From assembly GCA_965659715.1 (NCBI GenBank), contig CBFHXE010000002.1, positions 1 through 64,000 of the forward strand: 64,000 nt of DNA, given 5' to 3'. Positions 16,109 through 25,674 of this stretch are shown one piece after another; position 1 is the stretch's first letter, and every line of letters starts with the position of its first letter. The DNA comes from CABZJG01 sp965659715 (GTDB taxonomy: Bacteria; Pseudomonadota; Alphaproteobacteria; Rhodobacterales; Rhodobacteraceae). The position numbers were made by a program, and so were the translations under genes. The notes under the pieces are model-generated. The model did not search any database. It saw only the letters and a list, made by a program, of their open reading frames with translations, and was not told where the DNA came from.

Positions 16109-17473
16109 TTATGCGCCACCGCTGCTCGGGTCAAGCTCTGACCGGCTCTGCTGCGCTGATTTTATAAACCAAAACCCCCAGAATGTAGCCAATATGCCAG
16201 CAACAAACGCCACCATTCCCTGCGCATAAATCACGCCGTTCGCCGCAAATATCCCCGAAAGCCAGAGCGCCGCCGGCAACGTAAGCAGCCCGTCTCGAAA
16301 CCAGTTTAACGCAGTTGACCAAATCGGTTTGCCCATGTTGTTAAACGCCGCACTGGCCACAAACATCACCGCCGTGAAAACAAATGCTGCAGCCCCAATA
16401 TGCGTAAAGGCCCATAAAATATCTGCCCCTTCCGGGTCCAGACCGAAAACATTTGCGATAAAGTTTGAGGCCAACATCAAAAGCGCCCAAGCCAGTACCG
16501 TATATCCAATGCAGAAAATAATCGCATCTCGGTAGGTCGAGCGCAGACGTTCAAATTTCTGGGCACCAAAATTTTGACCAAAAATACCGCCAACTGCGCC
16601 AGAGAGTGAGAAAATTCCTCCGAACGCAACAACCGTCAATCTATTGATCACTGCCCAGGCTGCCACTGCACTGTCGCCAAAATCCGAGATGATCTTGGTG
16701 AGCAGATAATTGGCCACCGGAGACGCCAATTGGGTTAGAATAACCGGCACCGAAATTGCGAAAAATATCCCAGAAGTTGCAATCAGGCTTTTTAATGTCG
16801 GCCGGGCCATTAGATTGTGTTTTCCGATCACAAACCAAAGAGCAAGGCCCGCCATGGCCAGCCTTGAAATCCAAAGAGCAATGGCGGCCCCATCGAGCCT
16901 TAGATCGAGCGAAATGATTAAAAACGGGTCAATCAACATGGCGATGCCGCCAGAAACCATGGTCACGAGCATTGCTCTTAATGCATCCCCCTCTGCCCGC
17001 AGAATTGCGCCTCCTACCAACCCAATTGCCATTATTGGCAGTGTTGGAAGTGTCAGCAGCAGGTATCGTTCAGTAAGCGCGGCGGTTTCGCCCTCTGCAC
17101 CACTTAAAGCCACAAATTTCTGCCGGTAGATGACAATGAGAAAAGCAACAAATGCCTGCACGAGAAAGGCTAAAATCATAGCCGAGCTGGCCTGTTGACG
17201 TGCCAGATCATATTGGCTTTGTCCGATACTTTTGGACACAATAGCTGTTGCCGCAATCATCAATCCAAGGCCAAAGGATATTGAAAAGAACTGGATCGCA
17301 AAGGCATAGCCGATGGCGGCCAGAAGTTGGATGTCGCCGAGTTGAGAAATCCAAAATAAATTTGCGGCATCAACCAGAAACATAAATGTGATGCCGGCTG
17401 TTCCCGCCAGCGTCATCCGCAGCACATGACCCATGGTTGAGCCGGTTAAAAACCTACCCTGAGACTGCGTCAT
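16109..17473 (-). CDS. MATE family efflux transporter
   Basis: A 454-residue integral membrane protein with about 12 predicted transmembrane helices, the size and pattern of the multidrug and toxin extrusion family. The two halves repeat, each with a helix pair of the form ITFMFLVDAANLFWISQLGD (first half) and PVANYLLTKIISDFGDSAVAAWAVINRL (second half). Family members export cationic compounds in exchange for Na+ or H+; the substrate here is unknown. The start lies 15 bp downstream of the MFS gene, so the two probably share a transcript. A second MATE gene at 53758 is a separate paralogue. Confidence 0.88.
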   Translation of the reverse strand: MTQSQGRFLTGSTMGHVLRMTLAGTAGITFMFLVDAANLFWISQLGDIQLLAAIGYAFAIQFFSISFGLGLMIAATAIVSKSIGQSQYDLARQQASSAMILAFLVQAFVAFLIVIYRQKFVALSGAEGETAALTERYLLLTLPTLPIMAIGLVGGAILRAEGDALRAMLVTMVSGGIAMLIDPFLIISLDLRLDGAAIALWISRLAMAGLALWFVIGKHNLMARPTLKSLIATSGIFFAISVPVILTQLASPVANYLLTKIISDFGDSAVAAWAVINRLTVVAFGGIFSLSGAVGGIFGQNFGAQKFERLRSTYRDAIIFCIGYTVLAWALLMLASNFIANVFGLDPEGADILWAFTHIGAAAFVFTAVMFVASAAFNNMGKPIWSTALNWFRDGLLTLPAALWLSGIFAANGVIYAQGMVAFVAGILATFWGFWFIKSAQQSRSELDPSSGGA

Positions 17474-17488
17474 TCAAAAGCACTCAAT

Positions 17489-18718
17489 CTAGAATTCTTG
17501 ACGATAATAGCGCGCAAAAATTGTCTCCTGGCCTTTTTGAGGGTGCCTCGGGATGAGCAGTGCCAGAAGCAAAGACACACCAGCGATTGCCGCTGCCAAC
17601 AAAAACACCGTCCCCGGCGATATAAGCCAAAGGTAGCCCAATAAGACCGGAAGGAAAACGGCAGCAATATGATTGATGGTAAAGGCGACCGCCGCAGTAG
17701 GTGCGATATCTTCCGGATCGGCAATTTTCTGAAAGTAGGTTTTCAGGGCCAACGCAAGAGAAAAGAACAGATGGTCAATAATATAAAGCGATGCCGCCAA
17801 GACCATGCCCCAGCCAAAATAGTATATTCCGCCATAGGCTAAAAATACGCAGGCCAAGCCAAAATATTCAAAACAAAGTGCATTGCGTTCCCCAAACCGT
17901 CCCACTGCCCGACCAAAAATTGGCGCAGCAAACATGTTGACGACCAAATTGAGCAGAAACAATGATGTGACCTCATGCACTTCAAAACCGAACCGCTCAA
18001 CCATCATAAAACCGGCAAAAACAACAAATATCTGTCGACGCGCACCGGCCATAAATTGCAAAAGATAATAAAGCCAATAGCGCCTGCGCAGGATCATTTT
18101 CTTGATCTGAACCGAGGGCGCTTCAAATCGGGGATAGGCAAAAAAGCAAACGGCGGCGATTAACGCTGTGGCGCCGCCTGATACAAGATAAACAATGTTA
18201 AATGACAAATCCAAGGTGCGCCAACCGATCACAATCACCCCATAGGCCACCAAAGTAGCCCCCGATCCGACTGCCAAAAGCTTGCCCAACTGGCGCGGCG
18301 CTTCTTCTTTTGAAAACCATTGCAATTGAAGCGACTGGTTGACGGTCTCAAAATAGTGAAAACCGATGGAGCTGAGCATTGTGATGGTTAAAATTCCACC
18401 CATGCTTGGAAACCAAGCCGTCACAGCCGTGGCAACCCCGAGAAGGGCGAGTGACACCAAACCAAGGATTTGCTCATGCATAAACAAAAGCACTGCAATC
18501 ACGCCCACCGCAAAAAATCCCGGAATTTCACGCACTGTGTGCAGCAGGCCAATATCTGAGCCGTCAAAATTCACCACTTCGACGACAAAGTTATTCAGCA
18601 GCGCGGACCAAACCGCAAAAGACAAAGGCATTGCAGCGGCAAAGACAAACAAGAGAGCCGTTGGACGCCGCCATGCGGGAAGGCTTTGGGCTTCGGATAC
18701 TGGAAAAGAGGAATTCAT
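17489..18718 (-). CDS. Major facilitator superfamily transporter
   Basis: A 409-residue protein with about 12 hydrophobic helices and a central cytoplasmic loop near residues 190-215 (YPRFEAPSVQIKKMILRRRY). The first helix pair is ALLFVFAAAMPLSFAVWSAL followed by a segment with DIGLLHTVREIPGF. A long basic loop and a helix rich in Phe and Gly in the second half fit MFS permeases. The specific substrate cannot be read from sequence. It is followed at 15 bp by the MATE gene. Confidence 0.82.
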   Translation of the reverse strand: MNSSFPVSEAQSLPAWRRPTALLFVFAAAMPLSFAVWSALLNNFVVEVVNFDGSDIGLLHTVREIPGFFAVGVIAVLLFMHEQILGLVSLALLGVATAVTAWFPSMGGILTITMLSSIGFHYFETVNQSLQLQWFSKEEAPRQLGKLLAVGSGATLVAYGVIVIGWRTLDLSFNIVYLVSGGATALIAAVCFFAYPRFEAPSVQIKKMILRRRYWLYYLLQFMAGARRQIFVVFAGFMMVERFGFEVHEVTSLFLLNLVVNMFAAPIFGRAVGRFGERNALCFEYFGLACVFLAYGGIYYFGWGMVLAASLYIIDHLFFSLALALKTYFQKIADPEDIAPTAAVAFTINHIAAVFLPVLLGYLWLISPGTVFLLAAAIAGVSLLLALLIPRHPQKGQETIFARYYRQEF

Positions 18719-18828
18719 AAACGTGGCTTAGGATTTTAATTTACCCTTGGCCAGCAAAATCAACCTGATGCATCGTAATAAATTTTCAACACCAGATGAT
18801 GCAGGACAGGCGCTCTATCCCCGATGGT

Positions 18829-21024
18829 TTACAAAAAGCTCTGCGGATCAATATCCACCGCAAGCCTTAAATCTCCTTTCGGCGCAAGGGCTTGCAGCCA
18901 CTGGCGGATGGCGGCCTGAACCGGCGCTACCTTATCGCATTTAATCAAAAGCCGAACCCGATGGCGTCCACGAATACGTGCAATTGGCGCTGAAGCAGGT
19001 CCAAACACCTGCGCACCGATGGCCTGAAGCGGTTGGGAATTTTGCGCAAGACGCGTGCCGAACTCAAAGGCCGCTTCGGGGTTAGAGGCGCTGATAATGA
19101 TACCAACCATGCGGCCAAAAGGGGGCGCAGCGGCATCTTGGCGCGCCTGCGCCTCAGCATCCCAGAACTTTTCTTCATCACCGCTCAAGATGCTCGTTAT
19201 AACCGGATGCTCAGGCTGATGGGTCTGCAACAGCGCCACGCCCGGCTTGTCCGAACGTCCGGCGCGGCCAGCCACCTGCCGCATCAGCTGAAACGTCCGC
19301 TCCGCCGCGCGCAGATCCGATCCGTGCAAGCCAAGATCTGCATCAATCACGCCCACCAGTGTCAATTTCGGGAAATTATGGCCTTTGGCCACCAGTTGGG
19401 TGCCAATAATAATATCTGCTGCGCCCTCTGCAATCTCTTTGATCTGTTCTTTGAGCGCCCGCGCCGTGCCAAACATATCCGACGAAAGGGTCACAACCCG
19501 GGCCTGTGGAAACAGCTCTGCTGTCTCTTCGGCAAGCCGCTCAACCCCCGGACCAACGGCGGCAAGCTTGTCCTCTGCTTGGCAAGACGGGCAGCTTGTT
19601 GGTTTGGCCTGACTGTTACCACATTGGTGGCACACCAAACGATTTAAAAACCGGTGTTCGACCATTCGCGCATCACATTGGGTACATTCGATTTGCGTTC
19701 CGCAGCCGCGGCACAAGGTGATCGGGGCATAGCCGCGACGGTTGAGAAACAAGAGAACTTGCTCTGAGCGTTCAAGCCGCGTCTGCACCTGAGCTGCCAA
19801 AGTATCCGATATCCACCGCGTCGAAGGCAAATTTTCCGACCGCATATCGATGGTTTCGATGGTTGGCAAAATAGAAGGTCCAAACCGGTCGGTTAGATCA
19901 ATTCGGTGGTACTTTCCCGCCCCCGCATTGGTCCAGCTTTCCAGGCTTGGCGTGGCCGAGGCCAGCACCACTTTCGCACCCGCAATCGAAGCCCTTAACA
20001 CCGCCATGTCTCGGGCGTGATACCGCACCCCGTCTTGCTGTTTGTACGAGCTATCGTGTTCTTCATCGACAACAATCAATCCAAGACTGCGAAATGGTAA
20101 AAACAGCGCCGAGCGGGCGCCTACCACCAGTTCTGCCTGCCCTTGGCCCACCATTTTCCAGATGCGGCGGCGTTCGGTCATGGTCACGCCCGAATGCCAT
20201 TCTGCCGGCCGCACGCCGAACCGGCTTTCAACGCGCTGCAAAAATTCACCTGTCAAAGCAATTTCGGGCAGCAAAACGAGGGCCTGCTGGCCTTGGCGCA
20301 GGGTTTGTGCAACCGCTTCGAGATAGACTTCAGTTTTGCCTGATCCTGTGACACCGCGTAGCAAAGCGGTGCTATACGCGTCCTCTGTTATGAGCGCGCG
20401 CAAGTGTTCCACTGCTGCTGATTGCGCCTCAGTAAGAGTTTTTCCGGCTTTATCCGGATTTAGACGTTCAAACGGACGATCGCGGGGCGAGGCTTTTTCA
20501 ACAACGGCGCCCGACGGCAGCATCCCTTTGATCACCGAAGTGGATACCCCCGCAAGTCCGGCAAGCTCTTTGAGTGTAAAGCCCGCCCCCCCGTAGGTTT
20601 CAAAAATATCCAGAACACGTTCTCGGGCTTTGGTTATTTTAATCGCTGCCTTTTCTCCGGGATAATAGATTTTGCGCATTGACGGCGGATCGCTTAACCT
20701 CGGTGCCCGGGTGGCCAGCCGCAGCATCGCGGAAAAGGGGGTCACGGTGTAATCTGCAGCGCGCTGTAAAAATAACTTCATTTCAGGCGTCATCGGCGCC
20801 ACATCAAGCACCCGCAGAACCGACCGGATTTTAGCCGCATCATAGCCGCCTTGCCCAGCCCCCCAGACGACCCCCAAAACTCTGCGCGGACCCAGCGGCA
20901 CCTCAACAAAGGCGCCATCGAAACATCCACCTTCGGGCGCACGATAATCCAAGGCCCGCTCGATCAGCTGGGTTGTGACCACCGAAATTAGATCATCTTG
21001 TCGAAAAAAAGCAGCTTGTTGCAC
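18829..21024 (-). CDS. priA: Primosomal protein N' (replication restart helicase PriA)
   Basis: A superfamily 2 helicase of about 731 residues that reloads the replisome at stalled forks. The GTG at 21024 with GGAG 7 nt upstream is preferred; an ATG 19 codons earlier gives an N-terminus unlike PriA. An N-terminal DNA-binding domain carries APEGGCFDGAFVEVPLGPRRV. The helicase core has Walker A GVTGSGKTEVYL and a DEEHDSSYKQQ box. The zinc module uses eight cysteines starting CRGCGTQIECTQCD and ending CPSC. The C-terminal helicase domain includes GTQLVAKGHNFPKLTLVGVIDAD. It is divergent from fsa. Confidence 0.95.
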   Translation of the reverse strand: MQQAAFFRQDDLISVVTTQLIERALDYRAPEGGCFDGAFVEVPLGPRRVLGVVWGAGQGGYDAAKIRSVLRVLDVAPMTPEMKLFLQRAADYTVTPFSAMLRLATRAPRLSDPPSMRKIYYPGEKAAIKITKARERVLDIFETYGGAGFTLKELAGLAGVSTSVIKGMLPSGAVVEKASPRDRPFERLNPDKAGKTLTEAQSAAVEHLRALITEDAYSTALLRGVTGSGKTEVYLEAVAQTLRQGQQALVLLPEIALTGEFLQRVESRFGVRPAEWHSGVTMTERRRIWKMVGQGQAELVVGARSALFLPFRSLGLIVVDEEHDSSYKQQDGVRYHARDMAVLRASIAGAKVVLASATPSLESWTNAGAGKYHRIDLTDRFGPSILPTIETIDMRSENLPSTRWISDTLAAQVQTRLERSEQVLLFLNRRGYAPITLCRGCGTQIECTQCDARMVEHRFLNRLVCHQCGNSQAKPTSCPSCQAEDKLAAVGPGVERLAEETAELFPQARVVTLSSDMFGTARALKEQIKEIAEGAADIIIGTQLVAKGHNFPKLTLVGVIDADLGLHGSDLRAAERTFQLMRQVAGRAGRSDKPGVALLQTHQPEHPVITSILSGDEEKFWDAEAQARQDAAAPPFGRMVGIIISASNPEAAFEFGTRLAQNSQPLQAIGAQVFGPASAPIARIRGRHRVRLLIKCDKVAPVQAAIRQWLQALAPKGDLRLAVDIDPQSFL

Positions 21025-21112
21025 GCTTTGCTCCGCGTTGGGGGTTTTCCAAAGGCTGAACTTGCAGTAAAGCCACAGCAACCTTAGGCCAACCCATCAG
21101 AGGATCAAAGTC

Positions 21113-21766
21113 ATGAAATTTTTTGTAGATAGCGCTGAAATTGACCAAATTGCCGAACTGAATGATTTAGGCATGGTTGATGGGGTCACCACCAACCCAT
21201 CTTTGATTAAAAAATCTGGCCGCGACATTGTCGAAGTTACGAAAGAGATTTGCAGCATCGTTTCAGGACCTGTCAGCGCAGAAGTTACGGCAACTGAAGC
21301 CGACAAGATGATTGCAGAGGGCCGCAAACTGGGTGAAATTGCGGACAATATTGCCGTTAAAGTGCCGCTTACTTGGGACGGGTTGAAAGCCTGTAAAGTG
21401 CTATCCGGCGGGGGACAAATGGTAAATGTGACACTTTGCTTTTCCGCCAATCAAGCACTGTTGGCCGCCAAAGCCGGAGCAACCTTTATTTCCCCCTTTA
21501 TTGGCCGGCTGGATGACATCAACCTTGATGGTATGGACCTGATCGAAGATATCCGGGTGATTTACGACAATTATGGCTTTGAAACTCAAATCCTCGCGGC
21601 TTCTATCCGCACGGCAAACCATGTTTTGGAAAGCGCGCGTATTGGTGCAGATGTAATTACAGCCCCACCCGCTGTGATCAAAAGTCTGGCAAGTCATCCC
21701 CTCACAGATAAGGGTTTGGCGGCATTTTTGGCAGATATTGAAAAAACTGGGCAAAAAATTCTGTAA
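21113..21766 (+). CDS. fsa: Transaldolase-like fructose-6-phosphate aldolase
   Basis: A 217-residue TIM-barrel protein of the short transaldolase/FSA subfamily. The Schiff-base lysine is K83 in IAVKVPLTWDG, matching K85 of E. coli FSA. Other signatures are MKFFVDSAEIDQIAELNDLG, VDGVTTNPSLI and ISPFIGRLDDI. Members act either as transaldolase in the pentose phosphate pathway or as fructose-6-phosphate aldolase. An AGAGGATC ribosome site precedes the ATG. Annotated elsewhere as tal; the two cannot be separated by eye. Confidence 0.92.
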   Translation: MKFFVDSAEIDQIAELNDLGMVDGVTTNPSLIKKSGRDIVEVTKEICSIVSGPVSAEVTATEADKMIAEGRKLGEIADNIAVKVPLTWDGLKACKVLSGGGQMVNVTLCFSANQALLAAKAGATFISPFIGRLDDINLDGMDLIEDIRVIYDNYGFETQILAASIRTANHVLESARIGADVITAPPAVIKSLASHPLTDKGLAAFLADIEKTGQKIL

Positions 21767-21809
21767 ATCTGTATAAAGCCTCATATATCCTTGGTAGAGG
21801 GGCAGCCAG

Positions 21810-22523
21810 ATGACAACACCGCCCAAAATTGATAGCGCTTTGCGCGAGAAGATCATAGCACAACCAGATGTTATTCTGGATGATCAGGATCTGATGCAGG
21901 CTTTGGTTGACGCCAATGGTCAAACGCTGGGGGGCAACATTGTCGATCTTAGAGGGATCGCAATGGACCGTTTGGAAACCCGGCTTGATCGGTTGGAAGA
22001 ATTGCACCGCAGTGTGATTGCAGCCTCTTATGAAAGCCTGTCAGGCATCAATCAAGTCCAGCGGGCCATTTTGCGCATGATGGACGCGGTAGATTTCCAA
22101 CAGTTTCTAGCCGATCTGCAAGGCGACGTTGCTGATATTCTGCGCGTTCAATCAATCAAGCTTGTGCTTGAAACGCGCCAGACCGATACAAAGTCGAACC
22201 GTGCATTTGGGGAATTTAATGATGCCATTACCGTTGCAATTCCCGGGTTCATCGAGGCCTATCTGACCCAAGGGAAAAACACTCTGGCGCGGGATGTAAC
22301 ATTGCGAAAAATTCAATATGGCGCGGAACAGGTTTATGGCGATGCTGCCGAGTTCCTGCGCTCTGAAGCAGCATTAAGACTGGATTTTGGACGCGGTAAA
22401 CTGCCTGGCCTGCTGCTTATGGGGTCTGACGATCCGCATCAGTTCACGCCGCAACATGGCACCGATTTGTTGGCATTTTTCGGTGGTGTGTTCGAGCGGG
22501 TGATGCGGCGCTGGCTGGCATGA
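21810..22523 (+). CDS. DUF484 family protein
   Basis: A 237-residue protein of the DUF484 family. It is commonly encoded next to tyrosine recombinase xerC and thought to have a GAF-like fold; its role is not established. Recognisable parts are the N-terminal REKIIAQPDVILDDQDLMQAL, a helical segment ENQ/RLDRLEELHR typical of a coiled coil (about 50-72), and a C-terminal half ending in a GTDLLAFFGGVFERVMRRWLA helix. Its end overlaps xerC by 4 nt (ATGA), so the two are translationally coupled. Confidence 0.88.
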   Translation: MTTPPKIDSALREKIIAQPDVILDDQDLMQALVDANGQTLGGNIVDLRGIAMDRLETRLDRLEELHRSVIAASYESLSGINQVQRAILRMMDAVDFQQFLADLQGDVADILRVQSIKLVLETRQTDTKSNRAFGEFNDAITVAIPGFIEAYLTQGKNTLARDVTLRKIQYGAEQVYGDAAEFLRSEAALRLDFGRGKLPGLLLMGSDDPHQFTPQHGTDLLAFFGGVFERVMRRWLA

Positions 22524-23443
22524 TATCCATTGCGCCAGCCGCCCTGCAGGCACTGAAAGAATGGCTGGCCGTCAAAATATCAATCGAAGCGAAATCGGAA
22601 AAAACTGCGCAAGCCTATGAGCGCGATGTGCTCGATTTTTTAGTCTTTCTAGGCCAGCATTACGGCGGACAGTGCGGGTTAAAAGCTTTGGCCAAAATCT
22701 CTGTATCCGATATGCGTGCCTGGATGGCGCAGATGCGCAACGAAAAAGTTAGCCCCCGCAGTTTGGCGCGAAAATTATCAGCGGTGAAAAGTTTTTACCG
22801 CTGGCTTGCGCGGCGCGAAGGCTTTGATGCCACAGCGGTTCTATCAATGCGCGCGCCAAAATTTCAGGCCAAGCTGCCCCGGCCACTGTCGCCGCAAGCG
22901 GCGCAGGATATGATCAACAGGGTCGAATTTCAATCGCTGACCCCATGGGTGGCTGCGCGCGATGCGGCGGTTGTTACTTTGCTTTACGGGTGCGGTTTGC
23001 GCATTTCCGAAGCGCTGTCCTTGCTCGGCTGCGATGCGCCGTTGCCGCAGGTGTTGCGCATTTTGGGCAAAGGCGGAAAAGAACGGATCGTGCCGGTGAT
23101 TGATATAGCCCGCGACGCCGTTGCCCATTATGCACAGCTTTGCCCCTACGATCTTGTGCCGGAACACCCCTTGTTTCGCGGCGTCCGAGGTGGCGCATTG
23201 AACCCGCGACAAGTTCAAAAAGTAATGCAATCTGCACGTTTGCAACTAGGGCTTCCTGCCAGCGCCACGCCGCATGCCCTTCGCCATAGTTTTGCCACGC
23301 ATCTGTTGAACGCCGGAGGCGATTTACGCGCGATACAAGAACTTTTAGGACACGCAAGCCTGTCGACAACCGAAGCCTATACGGCTGTGGATAGCGCACG
23401 GTTGATGCAGGTCTATGCGAAAACACATCCCAAGGCAAAATAG
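22520..23443 (+). CDS. xerC: Tyrosine recombinase XerC
   Basis: A 307-residue site-specific recombinase that with XerD resolves chromosome dimers at dif. All catalytic residues are visible: R161 (GCGLRISEAL), K184 (GKGGKER), H253 and R256 (PHALRHSFATHLL), H278 (LLGHASLS) and nucleophile Y287 (TTEAYTAVD). The N-terminal SAM-like core-binding domain covers about 8-105. Coupling with DUF484 and the length (about 300) support XerC rather than a phage integrase. Distinguishing XerC from XerD rests on this context. Confidence 0.92.
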   Translation: MISIAPAALQALKEWLAVKISIEAKSEKTAQAYERDVLDFLVFLGQHYGGQCGLKALAKISVSDMRAWMAQMRNEKVSPRSLARKLSAVKSFYRWLARREGFDATAVLSMRAPKFQAKLPRPLSPQAAQDMINRVEFQSLTPWVAARDAAVVTLLYGCGLRISEALSLLGCDAPLPQVLRILGKGGKERIVPVIDIARDAVAHYAQLCPYDLVPEHPLFRGVRGGALNPRQVQKVMQSARLQLGLPASATPHALRHSFATHLLNAGGDLRAIQELLGHASLSTTEAYTAVDSARLMQVYAKTHPKAK

Positions 23444-23482
23444 CGATTTGCATTATGTGCAAATCTACGGCATGACAGGTAT

Positions 23483-24178
23483 ATGACGATTAGGTTACAA
23501 GCACTTGGCGTGCATCTTTTCACAGCGACAGGCGCGGTTTTTGCAATGCTTGCAATGCTCGCAGCTTCTGAATCCAAGTGGAGCTTGATGTTCCTATGGC
23601 TCATTGTTGCCTTTGGTGTAGACGGCATTGATGGTGCCTTGGCGCGCAAATATGATGTTAAGAAAAACGCCCCTCGCTTTGATGGTGTCTTGCTTGACCT
23701 GATCATAGATTATCTCACCTATGTGTTTATTCCGGCCTTTGCGCTTTTCAAATCGGGCTTGCTTCCGGGATGGACTGGTTGGTTTGCAATCTTCGTCATT
23801 ACGTTTGCTTCTGCGATGTATTTTTGTGACGGCAATATGAAAACCAAGGATAATAGTTTTCATGGTTTTCCGGGCTGCTGGAACATGTTGGTTCTGGTGC
23901 TGTTCGCCCTGTCGCCCAATTTCTGGATTATCTTGATCCTTGTGGCCGCGCTTGCGGTGGCCATGTTTCTGCCCCTCAAGTTTGTTCATCCGGTACGCAC
24001 AAAGCGCTGGCGGTGGCTATCGCTGCCGCTGTCACTCTGCTGGATCTTTTTTGCCGGTTGGGCCGCATGGGTGGATTTTCATCCCCAAAGCTGGGCGCAT
24101 TGGGGATTGGTCATCACCTCAGTTTATCTGGTGTCGGCAGGGATCGTGCAACAGCTCATACCCGCAGCTAAGACTTAA
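23483..24178 (+). CDS. pcs: Phosphatidylcholine synthase
   Basis: A 231-residue membrane enzyme that condenses choline with CDP-diacylglycerol to form phosphatidylcholine. The CDP-alcohol phosphotransferase signature is present in the Pcs form, DGIDGALARKYDVKK followed by PRFDGVLLDLIIDY (about residues 49-77), including the essential aspartates. About seven or eight hydrophobic helices follow. The length agrees with rhizobial Pcs. Phosphatidylcholine in roseobacters is consistent with this. Its last 11 bp overlap the convergent ABC-2 permease. Confidence 0.92.
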   Translation: MTIRLQALGVHLFTATGAVFAMLAMLAASESKWSLMFLWLIVAFGVDGIDGALARKYDVKKNAPRFDGVLLDLIIDYLTYVFIPAFALFKSGLLPGWTGWFAIFVITFASAMYFCDGNMKTKDNSFHGFPGCWNMLVLVLFALSPNFWIILILVAALAVAMFLPLKFVHPVRTKRWRWLSLPLSLCWIFFAGWAAWVDFHPQSWAHWGLVITSVYLVSAGIVQQLIPAAKT

Positions 24179-24971
24179 GCCTGTATCCGGTTCGAAACAT
24201 ACCCCAAGCTATGACCGAAAGCGTCAGGGTACTTAAGGTGCAAACCACAAGCCCAATGAATGGCGCGCCGTCCGAGACATCAATGACCGCAAAGCGAAAA
24301 CCATCAATAAGATAAAAAATAGGGTTCCAAAGCGTGAGCTGCCGGATCAGGTCGGGCAAAGCCTCGATTGAGTAAAAACTGCCAGATAAAAACGCTAGCG
24401 GGGTGATAATAAAATTGGTTATTGCCGACATCTGATCGTATTTTTGCGCGTGAATGGCCGCAATTATGCCAATCGCCCCCAGCATGGCTGAGCCCAAAAA
24501 GGCAAAGGCAAGCGCATAAAGAGGATGGGCGAGCCCAATGCCTAGGATTAGAAACATTCCCAGCCACAGCCCCACTGCCAGGCACATTCCGCGCACCACC
24601 GCACCAGCCAGATAACCGGCCACCAATTCGCTTGCTGACAGGGGCGGCATCAACGTATCCACAATGTTGCCTTGCACTTTTGCAGTCATGATCGACGATG
24701 TGGTATTGGCAAAAGCGTTCTGGATCACCGTCATCATCGTGATCCCCGGCGCCAGAAAAACCACAAACGGCAGCCCCATGACATCGCCGCGTCTTGGACC
24801 TATGGCGATATTGAAAATCATCAGGAACAAGGCAGCGGTCACCATCGGTGCCACCAGGGTTTGCATGCGAACCGACATAAACCGCTGAACTTCACGCGAG
24901 ATCAAGGTCATCAACCCCAACCAATTGACCCGACCAAATCGCCGTATTCCTATGTTATGACCAAACTGCAT
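24168..24971 (-). CDS. ABC-2 type transporter permease
   Basis: A 267-residue protein with six predicted membrane helices and the ABC2_membrane domain. The most conserved stretch is VQGNIVDTLMPPLSASELVAGYLAGAVVRG, the cytoplasmic helix before the third membrane segment. The end segment FLSGSFYSIEALPDLIRQLTLWNPIFYLIDGFR is diagnostic of this family, which includes NodJ- and multidrug-type exporters. The ATP-binding partner is not next to it in this window, so either it lies elsewhere or the gene is shared. An internal ATG near 24911 is an alternative start. Confidence 0.85.
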   Translation of the reverse strand: MQFGHNIGIRRFGRVNWLGLMTLISREVQRFMSVRMQTLVAPMVTAALFLMIFNIAIGPRRGDVMGLPFVVFLAPGITMMTVIQNAFANTTSSIMTAKVQGNIVDTLMPPLSASELVAGYLAGAVVRGMCLAVGLWLGMFLILGIGLAHPLYALAFAFLGSAMLGAIGIIAAIHAQKYDQMSAITNFIITPLAFLSGSFYSIEALPDLIRQLTLWNPIFYLIDGFRFAVIDVSDGAPFIGLVVCTLSTLTLSVIAWGMFRTGYRLKS

Positions 24972-25052
24972 AGCGGACCTCTGATTTCTTTGCTCTTGGT
25001 GTCTTGTAACTCTTTCTGTGATGTATAGAATAGGCCCCTGATTAAAATTCTA

Positions 25053-25079
25053 AAAGCGGCTGATATTTTCGGCCGCTTT
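25053..25079 (+). promoter_or_regulatory. Inverted repeat in the gcrA leader
   Basis: AAAGCGGC (25053-25060) is complementary to GCCGCTTT (25072-25079) with an 11-nt loop. It sits 19 bp upstream of the gcrA ATG, with the ribosome site ATAGGA directly after it. It could be an untranslated-region hairpin or a protein site. No T-run follows on the plus strand, so it is not a terminator for that direction. Confidence 0.4.
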
Positions 25080-25097
25080 ATCAGATAGGAATGACAG

Positions 25098-25646
25098 ATG
25101 TCTTGGACCGATGAACGCGTCGAGCTTTTAAAGAAAATGTGGGGCGAAGGCCAATCCGCTAGCCAGATTGCCAAAGAACTTGGTGGGGTCACGCGCAATG
25201 CCGTGATTGGAAAAGTCCACCGTTTGGGGCTATCGAACCGCGCTACAACCACCACAAAGTCCGATGCCAAGGCCAAGGCCGAACCAAAGCAAGAAACCAA
25301 AGCTGCGCCCAAAAGTCCTGCGCCCCCAAAAGAGCCAGAGCCTAAGCCAGTGGTCACCCCTGCCCGGCGTCAAATTATCCCTGCCGGTCAACCTTTGCCG
25401 CCCCAGCCTTCAGCGAATGAAATAAGCCCAGAGGCGCTTGCCAAAGTCAGTGAAATCGAGAAAAAGGCAAAAAAGATTAGCCTTTTGGAATTGACCGAGC
25501 GCACGTGTAAGTGGCCCGTTGGCGATCCGGCAACTGATGATTTTTGGTTCTGCGGTTTGCCGACCCAAGCCGGCAAACCCTATTGCGAAGCCCATGTGGG
25601 CGTGGCCTTTCAACCCATGAGCACACGCCGCGACCGGCGGCGTTAG
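25098..25646 (+). CDS. gcrA: Cell-cycle regulator GcrA
   Basis: A 182-residue alphaproteobacterial sigma-70 cofactor. It controls promoters bearing CcrM-methylated GANTC sites. The N-terminal DNA-binding region is unmistakable: MSWTDERVELLKKMWGEGQS followed by ASQIAKELGGVTRNAVIGKV and HRLGLS (about residues 1-47). A proline/alanine/lysine-rich linker follows (about 52-110). The C-terminal sigma-interacting domain (about 125-182) contains CKWPVGDPATDDFWFCGL and KPYCEAH cysteine motifs. Its presence fixes the window as alphaproteobacterial. Confidence 0.96.
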   Translation: MSWTDERVELLKKMWGEGQSASQIAKELGGVTRNAVIGKVHRLGLSNRATTTTKSDAKAKAEPKQETKAAPKSPAPPKEPEPKPVVTPARRQIIPAGQPLPPQPSANEISPEALAKVSEIEKKAKKISLLELTERTCKWPVGDPATDDFWFCGLPTQAGKPYCEAHVGVAFQPMSTRRDRRR

Positions 25647-25674
25647 TTTAAAAAAACTCGGCCATCGGCTTTAT

